Shown piece by piece: positions 14,408 to 22,349 of a stretch of DNA of 27,689 bases. Within the stretch, counting starts at the first letter, position 1, and each line of letters begins with the position of its first letter. Source of the stretch: an uncultured Acetatifactor sp. (lineage in GTDB: Bacteria; Bacillota; Clostridia; Lachnospirales; Lachnospiraceae); the NCBI GenBank assembly GCA_910584865.1, contig CAJUCE010000007.1, forward strand, positions 110,812 through 138,500, read 5' to 3'. The position numbers were made by a program, and so were the translations under genes. The notes under the pieces were generated by a model. The model ran no database searches, was not told where the DNA came from, and saw only the letters and a list, made by a program, of their open reading frames with translations.

Positions 14408-14800
14408 TTATTTATGCCGTGGATATTCAGGCATCAAATCAATCAATCTTGCTGTCCGCCCTTCTTTATCCAAAAGAATTTCAATATTTTCCACATCTCC
14501 GCCTAAATGCATCATAAATTCTCTGCAAATACCACAAGATGGAATTATATTTCCATCTTTATATACTGAAACCACTTTTGTAATCTCACTTTCGCCATAT
14601 GTAAGCATTGTTGATAAAGCATTTCTTTCCGCGCACATCCCTATAGAGCCGTCCGTATCAATGCATATACCCTTATAAATATTACCTTTTTTCGTGAGTA
14701 CGGCAGATGCCACACTCCCTACCCACATTTTATTTGAAACATCATGGGGATTCAAAACGCTCATTGCTGCTTCATATAACCTTTTCCATTCTTTGTTCAC
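14408..14800 (-). CDS. Cytidine deaminase-family protein
   Basis: A 130-residue zinc-dependent deaminase. The active site CAERNA (zinc ligand Cys56, proton-shuttle Glu58) and PSCGICRE (zinc ligands Cys89 and Cys92) are both intact. Length and motifs fit the tetrameric cytidine deaminase / blasticidin-S deaminase group, acting in the cytoplasm on pyrimidine nucleosides or related compounds. The start is GTG 14800, eight bases after a perfect AAGGAGG. The residues around PSCGICREF suggest a nucleoside enzyme, but blasticidin-type specificity cannot be excluded. Confidence 0.9.
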   Translation of the reverse strand: MNKEWKRLYEAAMSVLNPHDVSNKMWVGSVASAVLTKKGNIYKGICIDTDGSIGMCAERNALSTMLTYGESEITKVVSVYKDGNIIPSCGICREFMMHLGGDVENIEILLDKEGRTARLIDLMPEYPRHK

Positions 14801-14839
14801 TGTTTTGTCCTCCTTAATATATTCCGGTTTATATATTTG

Positions 14840-14868
14840 ATTATAAAATCTTTATCTGCCATTTACAA
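14840..14868 (-). promoter_or_regulatory. Promoter of the cytidine deaminase gene
   Basis: On the minus strand, TTGTAA (14868-14863) and a perfect TATAAT (14845-14840) are separated by 17 bases, 40 bases before the GTG start. Confidence 0.8.
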
Positions 14869-14907
14869 TGTATATTTATAAATTATTTCCCACTGGGTAC
14901 ACGATTC
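14842..14907. repeat. Copy B of the 66-bp diverged direct repeat
   Basis: Partner of 14318-14383, at a constant offset of 524 bases. Of the 22 differences, 18 are transitions, and this copy is richer in A and T. Confidence 0.75.
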
Positions 14908-14911
14908 GTTA

Positions 14912-15151
14912 CTGTTCACGGCTTCGCCGTTCACAGCAACATGATGCACACATACAATAGAATTCAAGTGCAGAATTCTATTGTCATGAATTGAGCAAAG
15001 AACGCTCATTTTGGCGCCCGCTGTCTCGGGCTTTTCGTGCATAGTGCGCACGAAAACCCTCGCGGAGGCACCGAGTGGACAGTAACCACGATTCCGAAAA
15101 GGGAGTTCTATTATATACTGCGTGCCGGCCGCCTGCAATGGATATTGCAGG
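14912..15151. other. Hairpin-rich noncoding element upstream of the deaminase
   Basis: No gene is convincing here; a 91-residue frame on the minus strand is built from inverted repeats. Four hairpins follow one another: ACGGC-TTC-GCCGT (14918-14930); a perfect 12-bp stem ACAATAGAATTC with GAATTCTATTGT (14954-14984); a stem TTTTCGTGC with GCACGAAAA, extended by GGG/CCC past one bulge (15028-15059); and CCTGCAAT with ATTGCAGG (15132-15151). Such density suggests a REP/MITE-type mobile element or a structured RNA. The region from 15152 to 15307 holds the GH13 ribosome binding site and a lone TATAAT at 15230-15235. Confidence 0.6.
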
Positions 15152-15307
15152 TTGATTTTCAGGAGAAATAAAATAGGATTATGTTAATAATTGAGGACTA
15201 TACTGCAAGAATTACATGAAGGATAATAGTATAATGCCAGTAGAATCTGCCGGAAGGGCAAAGGTATAGGACATATCTGCCCCTGCCGAAAAAGGAGGCA
15301 ACAAAAT

Positions 15308-17029
15308 ATGGAATACGCGGCAATCAGACATTTTGCAGATAAAAGATACTGTTACGCCATGGCGAAAGGACATTTCCTGATCAGGCTGGAGGTGAAAAAG
15401 GGCGATGCGGTAAAGGTCATTCTCCACACTCAGGACAAGTACCTGCCCGTCCGCTATATGGACACAAGGCGGGCGCAGCCCATGGAGATTGCCTGCTCCG
15501 ACAATTACCTGGACTATTACGAAGCGGAAGTGGAGATAGACGTGGTCTGCCTGCGGTATTTTTTCGAGATAGAGGACCAGGAAGGAAAGACCGTATACTA
15601 TGGAAACCACAATTTCTATGACCAGTGCATCACATCCATAGACCGGATGTACGACTGCCCCCAGACACTTCGGGAGGAAGAGCGGTTTGAACTGCCTGCC
15701 TGGGCGGAGAACAAGGTGATCTACCAGATATTTCCCGCCCGCTTTGCCGCGGACAGGGAAGTGCCGGAGGAAACCTGGTATCAGGCGCCCATTGACAATA
15801 AAGCGAACTTGAAGGGATCCATCCGGGGCATTATCCAACATTTTGGCCACATTCGGAACCTGGGGGCAGATATTCTGTATATGACGCCCATATTCCGCTC
15901 CGACTCCGTCCATAAGTACAATATCCACGACTATTACCAGATTGATCCCGCCTTTGGGGACAGGGAAGATTTGAAGGAACTGGTGAAACTGGCCCATGAA
16001 AACGGGATGTATGTGATACTGGACGGCGTGTTCAACCATACGGGAATCGACTTTTTTGCGTTCCGGGATATCCGGGAGAAGCAGGAGAAGTCCGCTTATC
16101 TGGACTGGTACTATATCCAAAGCTTTCCCCTGGTGATGGAATGGGGGAAACGCCCCAGTTACAAGACCTTCAGCTACGCCGGTTACATGCCCAAGGTGAA
16201 CCTGGACAATCCGGAAACGGCGGACTATTTTATCCATGTGGGGGCATACTGGATTCGGGAATGTGATATCGACGGTTGGCGTCTGGACGTGGCGGATGAG
16301 ATCAGCCACCGTTTCTGGAAGCGCTTCCGCAGGGAAATGAAGGCGGTGAAAAAGGATGTCCTGGTGGTGGGGGAGATCTGGCACTATGCCGGGGACTTCC
16401 TGGAAGGAGACGAGTGGGACAGCGTGATGAATTATCCCTTTTGCGATTCTGTGGTGGACCTGGTGGCGAGAGAAGAGACCCTTCCGTCCGCTTTCCTGGG
16501 CAGCCGGAATTTCGTAAAGGGAAACCTGAACAAAGGCCTGGAAGGGTATCTGTGGAACTTTATCGACAGCCATGACACGGCCAGGTTTCTCCACAGCGCC
16601 GGAAATGATATGCGGAAGCAGAAACTGGCGGCGGCAATGCAGCTCCTGCTTCCCGGCATGCCCATGGTCTATTACGGCGACGAGGTGGGCATGGAGGGCG
16701 GCCCTGACCCGGACTGCAGACGGGGCATGTTGTGGGAGGAGAGCCGGCAGAATTTGGATTGCCTGGAGTATTATAGGAGGCTCATCCGGATCCGCCACGA
16801 TTTCCCCGGGCTCACAAAGGGAAAGCCGGTGAAAGAGCAGGCGGATGACGACAAGGGCCTCCTGTATATGGAAAGAAGATGGGAAGGCGGGAGCCTGGTT
16901 TTGATTTTTCATGTAAGGGAGGGGGAGATTGCCCTGCCGGGACTGGAAGGGCGGCGGAACCTCATCACGGGGCAGGGCTTTTCCGGCAGCCTGGGGGGTT
17001 ATGAGGCGGCAGTGCTTGCGGATTTTTAA
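15308..17029 (+). CDS. GH13 alpha-glucan hydrolase (neopullulanase / maltogenic amylase type)
   Basis: A 573-residue enzyme starting at ATG 15308, eight bases after AAGGAGG. The first ~125 residues look like the N-terminal beta domain of the GH13_20 subfamily. The (beta/alpha)8 barrel then shows the four conserved regions: DGVFNH, GWRLDVADE (nucleophile Asp327), VVGEIWH (acid/base Glu356) and FIDSHD (Asp423), followed by GMPMVYYGDEVGMEGGPDPDCR. A small beta domain ends the protein. No signal peptide, so it should act in the cytoplasm on imported maltodextrins, pullulan fragments or cyclodextrins. It stands alone; the AraC regulator at 12664-13569 may control it. Confidence 0.93.
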   Translation: MEYAAIRHFADKRYCYAMAKGHFLIRLEVKKGDAVKVILHTQDKYLPVRYMDTRRAQPMEIACSDNYLDYYEAEVEIDVVCLRYFFEIEDQEGKTVYYGNHNFYDQCITSIDRMYDCPQTLREEERFELPAWAENKVIYQIFPARFAADREVPEETWYQAPIDNKANLKGSIRGIIQHFGHIRNLGADILYMTPIFRSDSVHKYNIHDYYQIDPAFGDREDLKELVKLAHENGMYVILDGVFNHTGIDFFAFRDIREKQEKSAYLDWYYIQSFPLVMEWGKRPSYKTFSYAGYMPKVNLDNPETADYFIHVGAYWIRECDIDGWRLDVADEISHRFWKRFRREMKAVKKDVLVVGEIWHYAGDFLEGDEWDSVMNYPFCDSVVDLVAREETLPSAFLGSRNFVKGNLNKGLEGYLWNFIDSHDTARFLHSAGNDMRKQKLAAAMQLLLPGMPMVYYGDEVGMEGGPDPDCRRGMLWEESRQNLDCLEYYRRLIRIRHDFPGLTKGKPVKEQADDDKGLLYMERRWEGGSLVLIFHVREGEIALPGLEGRRNLITGQGFSGSLGGYEAAVLADF

Positions 17030-17145
17030 CACAGAGCCATTTTACAGCAGAATTCGGTTGCGGATTGTCCGGGCCGGGCGCGGCGGTGTGTTTTCCTGTA
17101 AGGACGCTTCCGATTGTAATAAGTATAGCGGAAAGCAAGCCCCAG

Positions 17146-17307
17146 AAGCGGCTTGCCTTCTATGAGTCGCTGAGGATAATAAAGCATGGGACGCTGCGGC
17201 GGTTTGCGGTGTTGTTCGGAGCACGGCGTGTGGGCAAGACTACCATTATGTACCAGATGATAGACACTCTGATATGTGACGGTGTAAGCCCCAAAAACAT
17301 TCTGTAA
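17146..17307 (+). pseudogene. Fragment of an AAA ATPase (AAA_14/DUF4143 type)
   Basis: The frame contains LAFYESLRIIKHGTLRRFAV, then the Walker A motif FGARRVGKTTIMYQM and the following helix to SPKNIL, where a TAA interrupts it. In intact proteins of this kind a further ~350 residues would follow. Only the N-terminal ~50 residues remain, with no start or ribosome binding site. Confidence 0.7.
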
Positions 17308-17316
17308 AAGGACGGT

Positions 17317-17661
17317 GTGCCCCTGAAGCCAAGCTATGAGCAGCAGGATGAGATTTTCCGGGTATTTGTAAGCAGGTATCCCAATCTGCGGTCTATTGCC
17401 CGCCATGTCCGCTATGCCCACAGCGGCAGTGAGAACAGCCTGAAAGCTTATATGTGGTATGAGGGTCACACCTTTGAAAGCAAGCTTTTCACCTTTAAAT
17501 GCGGCCCGGGCTTGGCCGTGGAAGGGCGTCCGTGGAGTGATACCCATCGGATTTACGTCCTGAAGGAAGGCCGGATTCCCGAAGCAGGTACCTGGGATAG
17601 GCTGATGGAAAAGAGGAGAGACTTTTACAGACCGGAGGCCCCGGAGCAGGGGGTGAGATGA
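17317..17661 (+). pseudogene. Chimeric remnant ending in an ABC exporter tail
   Basis: A 114-residue frame. Its first ~60 residues (KPSYEQQDEIFRVFVSRYPN, then SENSLKAYMWYEGHTFESKL) belong to a protein I do not recognise. The last ~40 residues (THRIYVLKEGRI, then AGTWDRLMEKRRDFYR) are the C-terminus of an ABC exporter ATPase, comparable to the ends of the two ABC genes at the start of the window. No Walker motifs are present. It looks like two dead gene ends fused by deletion, directly after the ATPase fragment. Confidence 0.6.
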
Positions 17662-17714
17662 ATGTCGGCAGAAACCCAATAATCCGCAGCTCCTCCGGGG
17701 CATAAGCGGTATGG

Positions 17715-18665
17715 TCATTCTGCCCCTGCCGTCAGGTACCGCAGATAAGCAATAACCGCATCCGCCCTGGGCGTATTGGCCACAATCCCCAGATACACGG
17801 TATCCTCAAAGCCCGCCTGCCCAATATAAGGGCTCCCGGACAGATCCAGACCTAAGCAGTGCTCTTCCGTAACCGCGCTGTAGGAAAGGGAATCATCCAG
17901 CGCCATGTAGTCCGCATTGTCCTCCAGGATGACGATATTATCCACAAGGGCAGGCTTCAGCGTCCGGTATAATTCCGGATCACGGTCTGCCAGGAAGCTG
18001 TCCAGGTCCAACAGGTATCCGTTCTGGGAAAAGGCGTCGAAGGCCTCTCTGTTCATCAGCACCACATCCATCATCTTTCCTTCGATGGCTGCCAGGATCT
18101 TCATCCGTGACGCGTAAGTGTACTCATGCCATTCGTTCAGTTCATTGTCCGTTAAATACAGACCGGTGTAGAGTTGGGTTTCGCATTTGGCTTTGTCGGC
18201 CTCCAGATAGTCGGTGAAGTCCGGGCCAAGCTGTCCGGCCAGAGTCTCGCCTGCATTTACATTTACCAGGGCTGTATACAGGAGTACATCTTTGCGGGTG
18301 AGCTGCCCGTATATGTTTGAGCCTGTAAAATACAGCAGTAGGCACAGGACTGCCAGGGGGAACTTATAATAGGCCAGGATGTGCTGCACCTTCTTCCAGC
18401 CGTGAAGAGTGCCCAGGCTGTCGTCTTTCAGCCATTTCCCAAGACGCTTCCCGGCAGATGGCCGGGGGCGCTTTTCGGAGCGTGTCCGTGAGATGTGTTG
18501 AGAAGGGCTTTCGGAAGCCGCAGCAGAGGAGCCGTAGGAAGGGCTTTCGGAAGTCGCAGCAGAGGAGCCGGAGGGGCTTTCGGAAGCCGACGCAGAAGGA
18601 TACAGGAAAGGATTTCGAAAGAACCGCCGGGAGAGATTTTGCACAGGTTCAGCCATTTTCATCAT
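17715..18665 (-). CDS. Membrane-anchored solute-binding-like protein, function unknown
   Basis: A 316-residue protein starting at ATG 18665, overlapping the YesL stop as ATGA with AAGGAGG just before it. Residues ~1-85 are Ser/Pro/Ala-rich and include a SESPS repeat. One membrane segment follows (FPLAVLCLLLYFTGSNIYG). The rest, about 200 residues, is probably outside the cell. The segment DVVLMNREAFDAFSQNGYLLDLDSFL resembles the hinge region of extracellular solute-binding proteins, so this may be a tethered SBP-like domain. It is the last gene of the leftward lacI-yesL group next to a sugar transporter, which fits an accessory or sensing role. No exact family is recognised. Confidence 0.8.
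   Translation of the reverse strand: MMKMAEPVQNLSRRFFRNPFLYPSASASESPSGSSAATSESPSYGSSAAASESPSQHISRTRSEKRPRPSAGKRLGKWLKDDSLGTLHGWKKVQHILAYYKFPLAVLCLLLYFTGSNIYGQLTRKDVLLYTALVNVNAGETLAGQLGPDFTDYLEADKAKCETQLYTGLYLTDNELNEWHEYTYASRMKILAAIEGKMMDVVLMNREAFDAFSQNGYLLDLDSFLADRDPELYRTLKPALVDNIVILEDNADYMALDDSLSYSAVTEEHCLGLDLSGSPYIGQAGFEDTVYLGIVANTPRADAVIAYLRYLTAGAE
18502..18597 (-). repeat. 33-36-bp in-frame repeat (SESPS motif) in the SBP-like protein
   Basis: Three units lie at 18502-18537 (36 bp), 18538-18570 (33 bp) and 18571-18597 (partial). Each contains GGGCTTTCGGAAG on the plus strand. They encode Ser/Ala-rich peptides with ESPS, before the membrane segment. Changes in unit length keep the frame. 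Confidence 0.85.
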
Positions 18666-19414
18666 GCCTCCTTCATGCCAAATTGCAGGGGTTGCTTTGC
18701 GCCCTGATATGCGGATTTTAAATCCGGTTCCGGCTTCATTTGCCCATCTCCTTGCGGCGCTGCAGCGTCCTCTTCGCTTTGCCATTTCCCTTCCGGTGCT
18801 GCAGCTTTCTCCTCACAGAGCAGCAGGATATTGGCCAGCAGGTGGGAGCAGAGCAGGGCGCAGAGGCCTTCCCCGAAAATAATCGCCGGAGTGAATACAT
18901 TGATTACCACGAAAGCCATAACAAAGTAGATGGCTGCCATGGCTGCGGTGCAGAGCAGAAAGCGCATTCCGAGCAGAAGGGAATTCAGGAACATGGCTTT
19001 TACCGTATTTTCAAACCGGGCCAGAAGGGGGAATATGTACATCAAAATGATGGCATAAGCGGCCACTGCCACCAGGAAGACTGCCGTCCCAATGGTCCAG
19101 AATACATTTTCAAACCGCATGTGGTAGAAGACATATCCGTCCAGTGCCAGGACGGCTCCCCCGGCCAGAAGGATCAGCCAGATAAGGGTGGCTTTCCGGA
19201 AATTGCGCCGGAAGGCCCGGAAGAAGGATCTGGTGATGGCGCCTTCCTCGTCTTTCGCAAGCTTCAGCGTCACATAGAACAGCGCGGTGGTGGATGCTCC
19301 TGCCGTCACGATGGGGAGGCAGCAGAGAAACCACAGCACATTCAGATAGGCCGTGTAGGCAATTTTTGTGAAAAACAGCATGACTTTTCCTTCGGGGTTA
19401 AAAATGTTGTTCAT
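18662..19414 (-). CDS. YesL-like (DUF624) membrane protein
   Basis: A 250-residue integral membrane protein with about five hydrophobic segments. The N-terminus NPEGKVMLFFTKIAYTAYLNVLW and the following CCLPIVTAGASTTALFY are typical of the DUF624/YesL family. Family members sit beside LplB/YtcP-type sugar ABC transporters in many Firmicutes; their exact role is unknown. A hydrophilic tail of ~45 residues is added at the C-terminus. AAGGAG lies eight bases before ATG 19414. The gene overlaps the SBP-like gene downstream. Confidence 0.9.
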   Translation of the reverse strand: MNNIFNPEGKVMLFFTKIAYTAYLNVLWFLCCLPIVTAGASTTALFYVTLKLAKDEEGAITRSFFRAFRRNFRKATLIWLILLAGGAVLALDGYVFYHMRFENVFWTIGTAVFLVAVAAYAIILMYIFPLLARFENTVKAMFLNSLLLGMRFLLCTAAMAAIYFVMAFVVINVFTPAIIFGEGLCALLCSHLLANILLLCEEKAAAPEGKWQSEEDAAAPQGDGQMKPEPDLKSAYQGAKQPLQFGMKEA

Positions 19415-19535
19415 ACGCTTTCTCCTTGTTTTAATTTATTTTTCATTTTTTCTCTAAATTATTTTCGCAAAGTGTATTTCCGTTTCTGCTGCCGGCGGAG
19501 CTGCTTTGGCGCAGCTATTTGTCAATTGCATGTTG

Positions 19536-20597
19536 TCAGTCCCCGGTGGATTCCCTGTAAATCACGTTGGTCTCCGTGTGGATGGTACGGAAATTCAGGG
19601 ACGGCTCCTGAATGCGGGACACCAGAAGGTGGACCGCGGAAAATCCCATGATCTGGCTGTGAATGTGAACGGTGGTCAGGGTGGGCGTCACCATGCCGGA
19701 CTCGGGGGAGTCGTCAAAGCCGCAGAGCCAGACATCATCAGGGACGGCGATTCCCATCTTTTTAAATACCTGCAGGGTATCCAGTGCCACAAAGTCGTTG
19801 GCGCAGAGGAAAACTTCCGGAAGTTCGTCTATGTTTTGGAAGCATTTTGTCAGGTATTCCTGATAGTCAATCCCCTCCGACCTGCGGACTTCCATGTTCT
19901 GGCCGATAAGGCACCATTCCTCCCTGCAGGGCAGCCCTGCCAGGTACATGGCGTTGCGGTAGGCCATGTAGCGCTCACAGAAGGACTGGCAGTGCAGGTA
20001 CTCCCCGATGAAACCGATGCGCTTCTTTCCCCGGCGGACCATTTCCCGCACCAGGCTGTGGATGCCGGTCCGGTTTTCCATATAGAGACAGTCTGCCCGC
20101 AGGGGAGCCCCCAAACCGACTACGGGCGTATCGGCAAACAGGATGGGCGTCCCCAGGCCGCAGAGCATTTCGGCGTAATTCCGGTCAAACATCTCCACGC
20201 AGATGATTCCGGCAGTCTTATCCTTATGATAGGAAGCGGGCAGCTGCAGGGCATCCACCATTTCTATGGGAATCCGGTGCATGGTAAAGCTGTAGCCCAG
20301 CTGGGAGAGCTCCCTCTGGAATTTGTCCAACATGGTGGCGGCAAAGTGGGAATTTCCGATGAAGCCCGTGGAAAACAGTGCGATTTCCCCGGCGGGCGTG
20401 GGAGGCTCCGCTTTTTTTCCGGCACCCGCAATATTTGCATAGGAAAATTGCTTGTAGCCCATTTCCATGGCTTTCTGGAGGACTTTTTCCCTGGTGGTGT
20501 CCGCCAGGAGCCCGGTGTTGTTGATGGCCTTGGAAACCGTGTTCCGGGATACGCCAAGGGCATCTGCAATGTCCTGTATTGTAACTCGTTCTGCCAT
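19536..20597 (-). CDS. LacI-family transcriptional repressor
   Basis: A 353-residue regulator. The start at ATG 20597 (MAERVTIQ) has GGAG eight bases upstream; ATG 20603 is also possible. The N-terminal helix-turn-helix TIQDIADALGVSRNTVSKAI and the hinge region are followed by a periplasmic-binding-type sugar domain (IALFSTGFIGNSHFAATML, then TAGIICVEMF and DVWLCGFDDSPESG). It is transcribed away from the sugar ABC transporter, with a shared 720-base control region, and is the likely repressor of both directions. A fructose-containing sugar or its phosphate is the probable inducer, given the GH32 gene. Confidence 0.93.
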   Translation of the reverse strand: MAERVTIQDIADALGVSRNTVSKAINNTGLLADTTREKVLQKAMEMGYKQFSYANIAGAGKKAEPPTPAGEIALFSTGFIGNSHFAATMLDKFQRELSQLGYSFTMHRIPIEMVDALQLPASYHKDKTAGIICVEMFDRNYAEMLCGLGTPILFADTPVVGLGAPLRADCLYMENRTGIHSLVREMVRRGKKRIGFIGEYLHCQSFCERYMAYRNAMYLAGLPCREEWCLIGQNMEVRRSEGIDYQEYLTKCFQNIDELPEVFLCANDFVALDTLQVFKKMGIAVPDDVWLCGFDDSPESGMVTPTLTTVHIHSQIMGFSAVHLLVSRIQEPSLNFRTIHTETNVIYRESTGD

Positions 20598-20636
20598 ATT
20601 CATTTCTCCGTTTCTGTTTTGTTGTGTTTTTGCTGT

Positions 20637-20723
20637 ATCTGTCTTTTCCTGCGCTCGAAATGAGGAAGCGGAATTTTGCATCTGTCTTTTTCTGCGCCTG
20701 AAACGAGGAAGCGGAACTTTTGC
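20637..20723. repeat. 43/44-bp tandem repeat in the lacI leader
   Basis: Two adjacent units (20637-20679 and 20680-20723) share ATCTGTCTTTT, CTGCGC, GAGGAAGCGGAA and TTTTGC, with only a few differences. They lie in the untranslated leader, 40 bases before the lacI start. The rest of the 20604-20975 leader shows no clear gene. Confidence 0.88.
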
Positions 20724-20975
20724 CGCTCATATTGCCGGGAAGCCGGAGGGTTCCTGCGTCTGTCTGACGGTCTTTCTGCCACAAGCCTGAAATCTGTCCG
20801 GGCCGGCACTTCTGCGGCACCGGTTCTTCATTTTAGAAAAATTCCCAAGCGGCCGGAAGGGGCATAGCCTGCCTTTCTGGTGCGCCTGCCGGGAAATACG
20901 GAATCTTACATGGAAACAGGAGCAGGGCTGATACCCTTGCGTAAAGTCCGGCGTAATGTGTGCCCCAATACATTT

Positions 20976-21004
20976 ATTATAATGCACAAATCGGAATGTG
21001 TCAA
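20976..21004 (-). promoter_or_regulatory. Consensus sigma-A promoter of the lacI gene
   Basis: On the minus strand a perfect TTGACA (21004-20999) and perfect TATAAT (20981-20976) are separated by 17 bases. The transcript would have a leader of ~370 bases. The spacer holds the 14-mer AATGCACAAATCGG that recurs at 21231. Confidence 0.88.
20981..20994 (+). promoter_or_regulatory. Candidate operator copy 1 (14-mer)
   Basis: AATGCACAAATCGG lies between the -10 and -35 boxes of the lacI promoter. The identical 14-mer lies 250 bases away in the transporter leader. Position and duplication suggest LacI binding, possibly with looping. Confidence 0.5.
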
Positions 21005-21170
21005 ATGTAAAAATCTATTTTACAGAAAAATTTTACTGTCAATTAACCCGGCGGGATTTTCAATTTGGGGCTGTTGTGTAAAATGAGAATAGAAATGGAA
21101 AATCAAATCATGAATATTGGGCAAGTGTAAAACTAAAATAAAAAATCATGTGCAAAATGTAAAAAAACTG

Positions 21171-21199
21171 TTGACTAAATGTAAAAAACATGTTATTGT
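21171..21199 (+). promoter_or_regulatory. Promoter of the sugar ABC transporter operon
   Basis: TTGACT (21171-21176) and TATTGT (21194-21199) are 17 bases apart, about 125 bases before the first permease. The spacer contains ATGT-AAAAA-ACAT, a small dyad that could be an operator. Confidence 0.7.
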
Positions 21200-21230
21200 G
21201 TATTTACAAAAACACGAACGAAGGTTTTAC

Positions 21231-21244
21231 AAATGCACAAATCG
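21231..21244 (+). promoter_or_regulatory. Candidate operator copy 2 (14-mer)
   Basis: A second exact AATGCACAAATCGG, ~30 bases downstream of the transporter -10 box, preceded by TTTTACA. A bound repressor here would block transcription into the transporter genes. Confidence 0.5.
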
Positions 21245-21323
21245 GGAGTGGAGGGAGGGAAGAAAGAGCCTATAAGCCTATAAAGGTGCAAAAATGTAAA
21301 ACCGGAGAGGAAAGGAGAACGTT

Positions 21324-22274
21324 ATGAAAACAAGTGCGAAAGCGCTTCCTCCGTGGAACGGCGGTAAGGGCAAGGGGGGGTTTAAGGGAACTCTTCTCTA
21401 TATGAAGCAGCATTGGCAGCTGTATGTGATCTTCCTGCTGCCGGCCCTGGCATTGACGATTATTTTTCGGTACATTCCCATGGGCGGCATCCTCATAGCC
21501 TTTGAGAACTACAATCCGATTCAGGGGCTGCTGGACAGTCCGTGGGTGGGCTTCTCCCATTTTGAGAGATTCCTGTCATCCCCTGATTTTATGAGTTATC
21601 TGGCCAATACCCTGAAGCTCAGCATCTACGGCCTGCTGTGGGGCTTCCCCATCCCCATCATCCTGGCGTTTCTGCTGAACCGGGTGGAGCGGACCGGGAT
21701 CAAGCAGAAGATTCAGCTGGTGCTGTATATGCCGAATTTCATCTCGGTCATTGTACTCTGCGGTATCGTGAGGATCCTGTTATCCGTCACAGGCCCCCTG
21801 AACATGCTTCTGGGTACCTCCACCGACTTCATGACCATGCCGGAGGCGTTCCGTACCATTTACATCGCCAGCGGTATCTGGCAGGGGGCAGGCTGGGGTT
21901 CCATCATGTACACCGCGGCCCTGTCCAATGCCAGTGCGGAGCTGAAGGAGGCGGCCATCATCGACGGCGCCAATATTTTTCAGCAGATTAAGGCCGTGGA
22001 ATGGCCGGCCATCAAGGACGTGGTGATTATCCAGTTCATCATGTCGGCAGGCAATATCATGAGCGTGGGATTTGAGAAAGCATATGCGCTGCAGACCGAC
22101 CTGAACATGCGCTCTTCGGAGATCATTGCCACCTATGTGTATAAGAAAGGCCTTCTGGACGGCGATTACGGCTTCTCCACAGCGGTTGGGCTTTTTAATA
22201 CGGTAATCAACGTTATCCTGTTAGTCGCGGTGAACAAGATTGTGGCCAGGATGAACGAAGGGAAAGGGTTATAA
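21324..22274 (+). CDS. Sugar ABC transporter permease (LplB-like)
   Basis: A 316-residue permease with six membrane segments, starting at ATG 21324 after AAAGGAG. The ATPase-contact loop ELKEAAIIDGANIFQQIKAVEWP is present at the expected place. The N-terminal FRYIPMGGILIAFENY and WVGFSHFERF segments are typical of the LplB subgroup of CUT1 permeases, which import oligosaccharides with a partner permease and a lipoprotein. No ATPase gene is in this operon; such systems commonly share an MsmX-type ATPase encoded elsewhere. First gene of the operon. Confidence 0.93.
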   Translation: MKTSAKALPPWNGGKGKGGFKGTLLYMKQHWQLYVIFLLPALALTIIFRYIPMGGILIAFENYNPIQGLLDSPWVGFSHFERFLSSPDFMSYLANTLKLSIYGLLWGFPIPIILAFLLNRVERTGIKQKIQLVLYMPNFISVIVLCGIVRILLSVTGPLNMLLGTSTDFMTMPEAFRTIYIASGIWQGAGWGSIMYTAALSNASAELKEAAIIDGANIFQQIKAVEWPAIKDVVIIQFIMSAGNIMSVGFEKAYALQTDLNMRSSEIIATYVYKKGLLDGDYGFSTAVGLFNTVINVILLVAVNKIVARMNEGKGL

Positions 22275-22349
22275 CATGCGACCGGAAAGCCTATGCCGGA
22301 GCATTGGCGTGGTATGGGCGGATATGGAACAGGAACAGGAGAATAAGTG

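Larger units (their letters stand above)
21006..21301. promoter_or_regulatory. Cluster of TGTAAAA half-sites in the transporter control region
   Basis: TGTAAAA occurs at 21006, 21077, 21126, 21158, 21180 and 21295, and its complement TTTTACA at 21224. This is far more than expected in 300 bases, although the region is A-rich. Two copies flank the transporter -35 box. They may be half-sites of a regulator or a by-product of AT-richness. Confidence 0.45.

Noticed and set aside
14863..15138. 91-residue minus-strand frame in the deaminase upstream region
   Set aside because: It is made of inverted repeats and overlaps the deaminase promoter; better explained as a structured noncoding element.
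15191..15235. Promoter for GH13 with TATAAT at 15230
   Set aside because: No acceptable -35 box at 16-18 bases; TTGAGG at 15191 is too far away. Mentioned only as a lone -10 box.
15212..17032. 606-residue open frame on the minus strand
   Set aside because: It is the exact antisense of the GH13 gene, whose four catalytic motifs are intact. The minus frame has no recognisable domain, and its length reflects GC-rich codon use.
19506..20663. 385-residue open frame on the plus strand
   Set aside because: Antisense shadow of the LacI gene; no ribosome binding site and no domain.
21333..21352. Possible catabolite (cre) site near GTGCGAAAGCGCTTCC
   Set aside because: Does not fit the TGNAANCGNNNNCA pattern at the required positions, and it lies inside the permease coding region.
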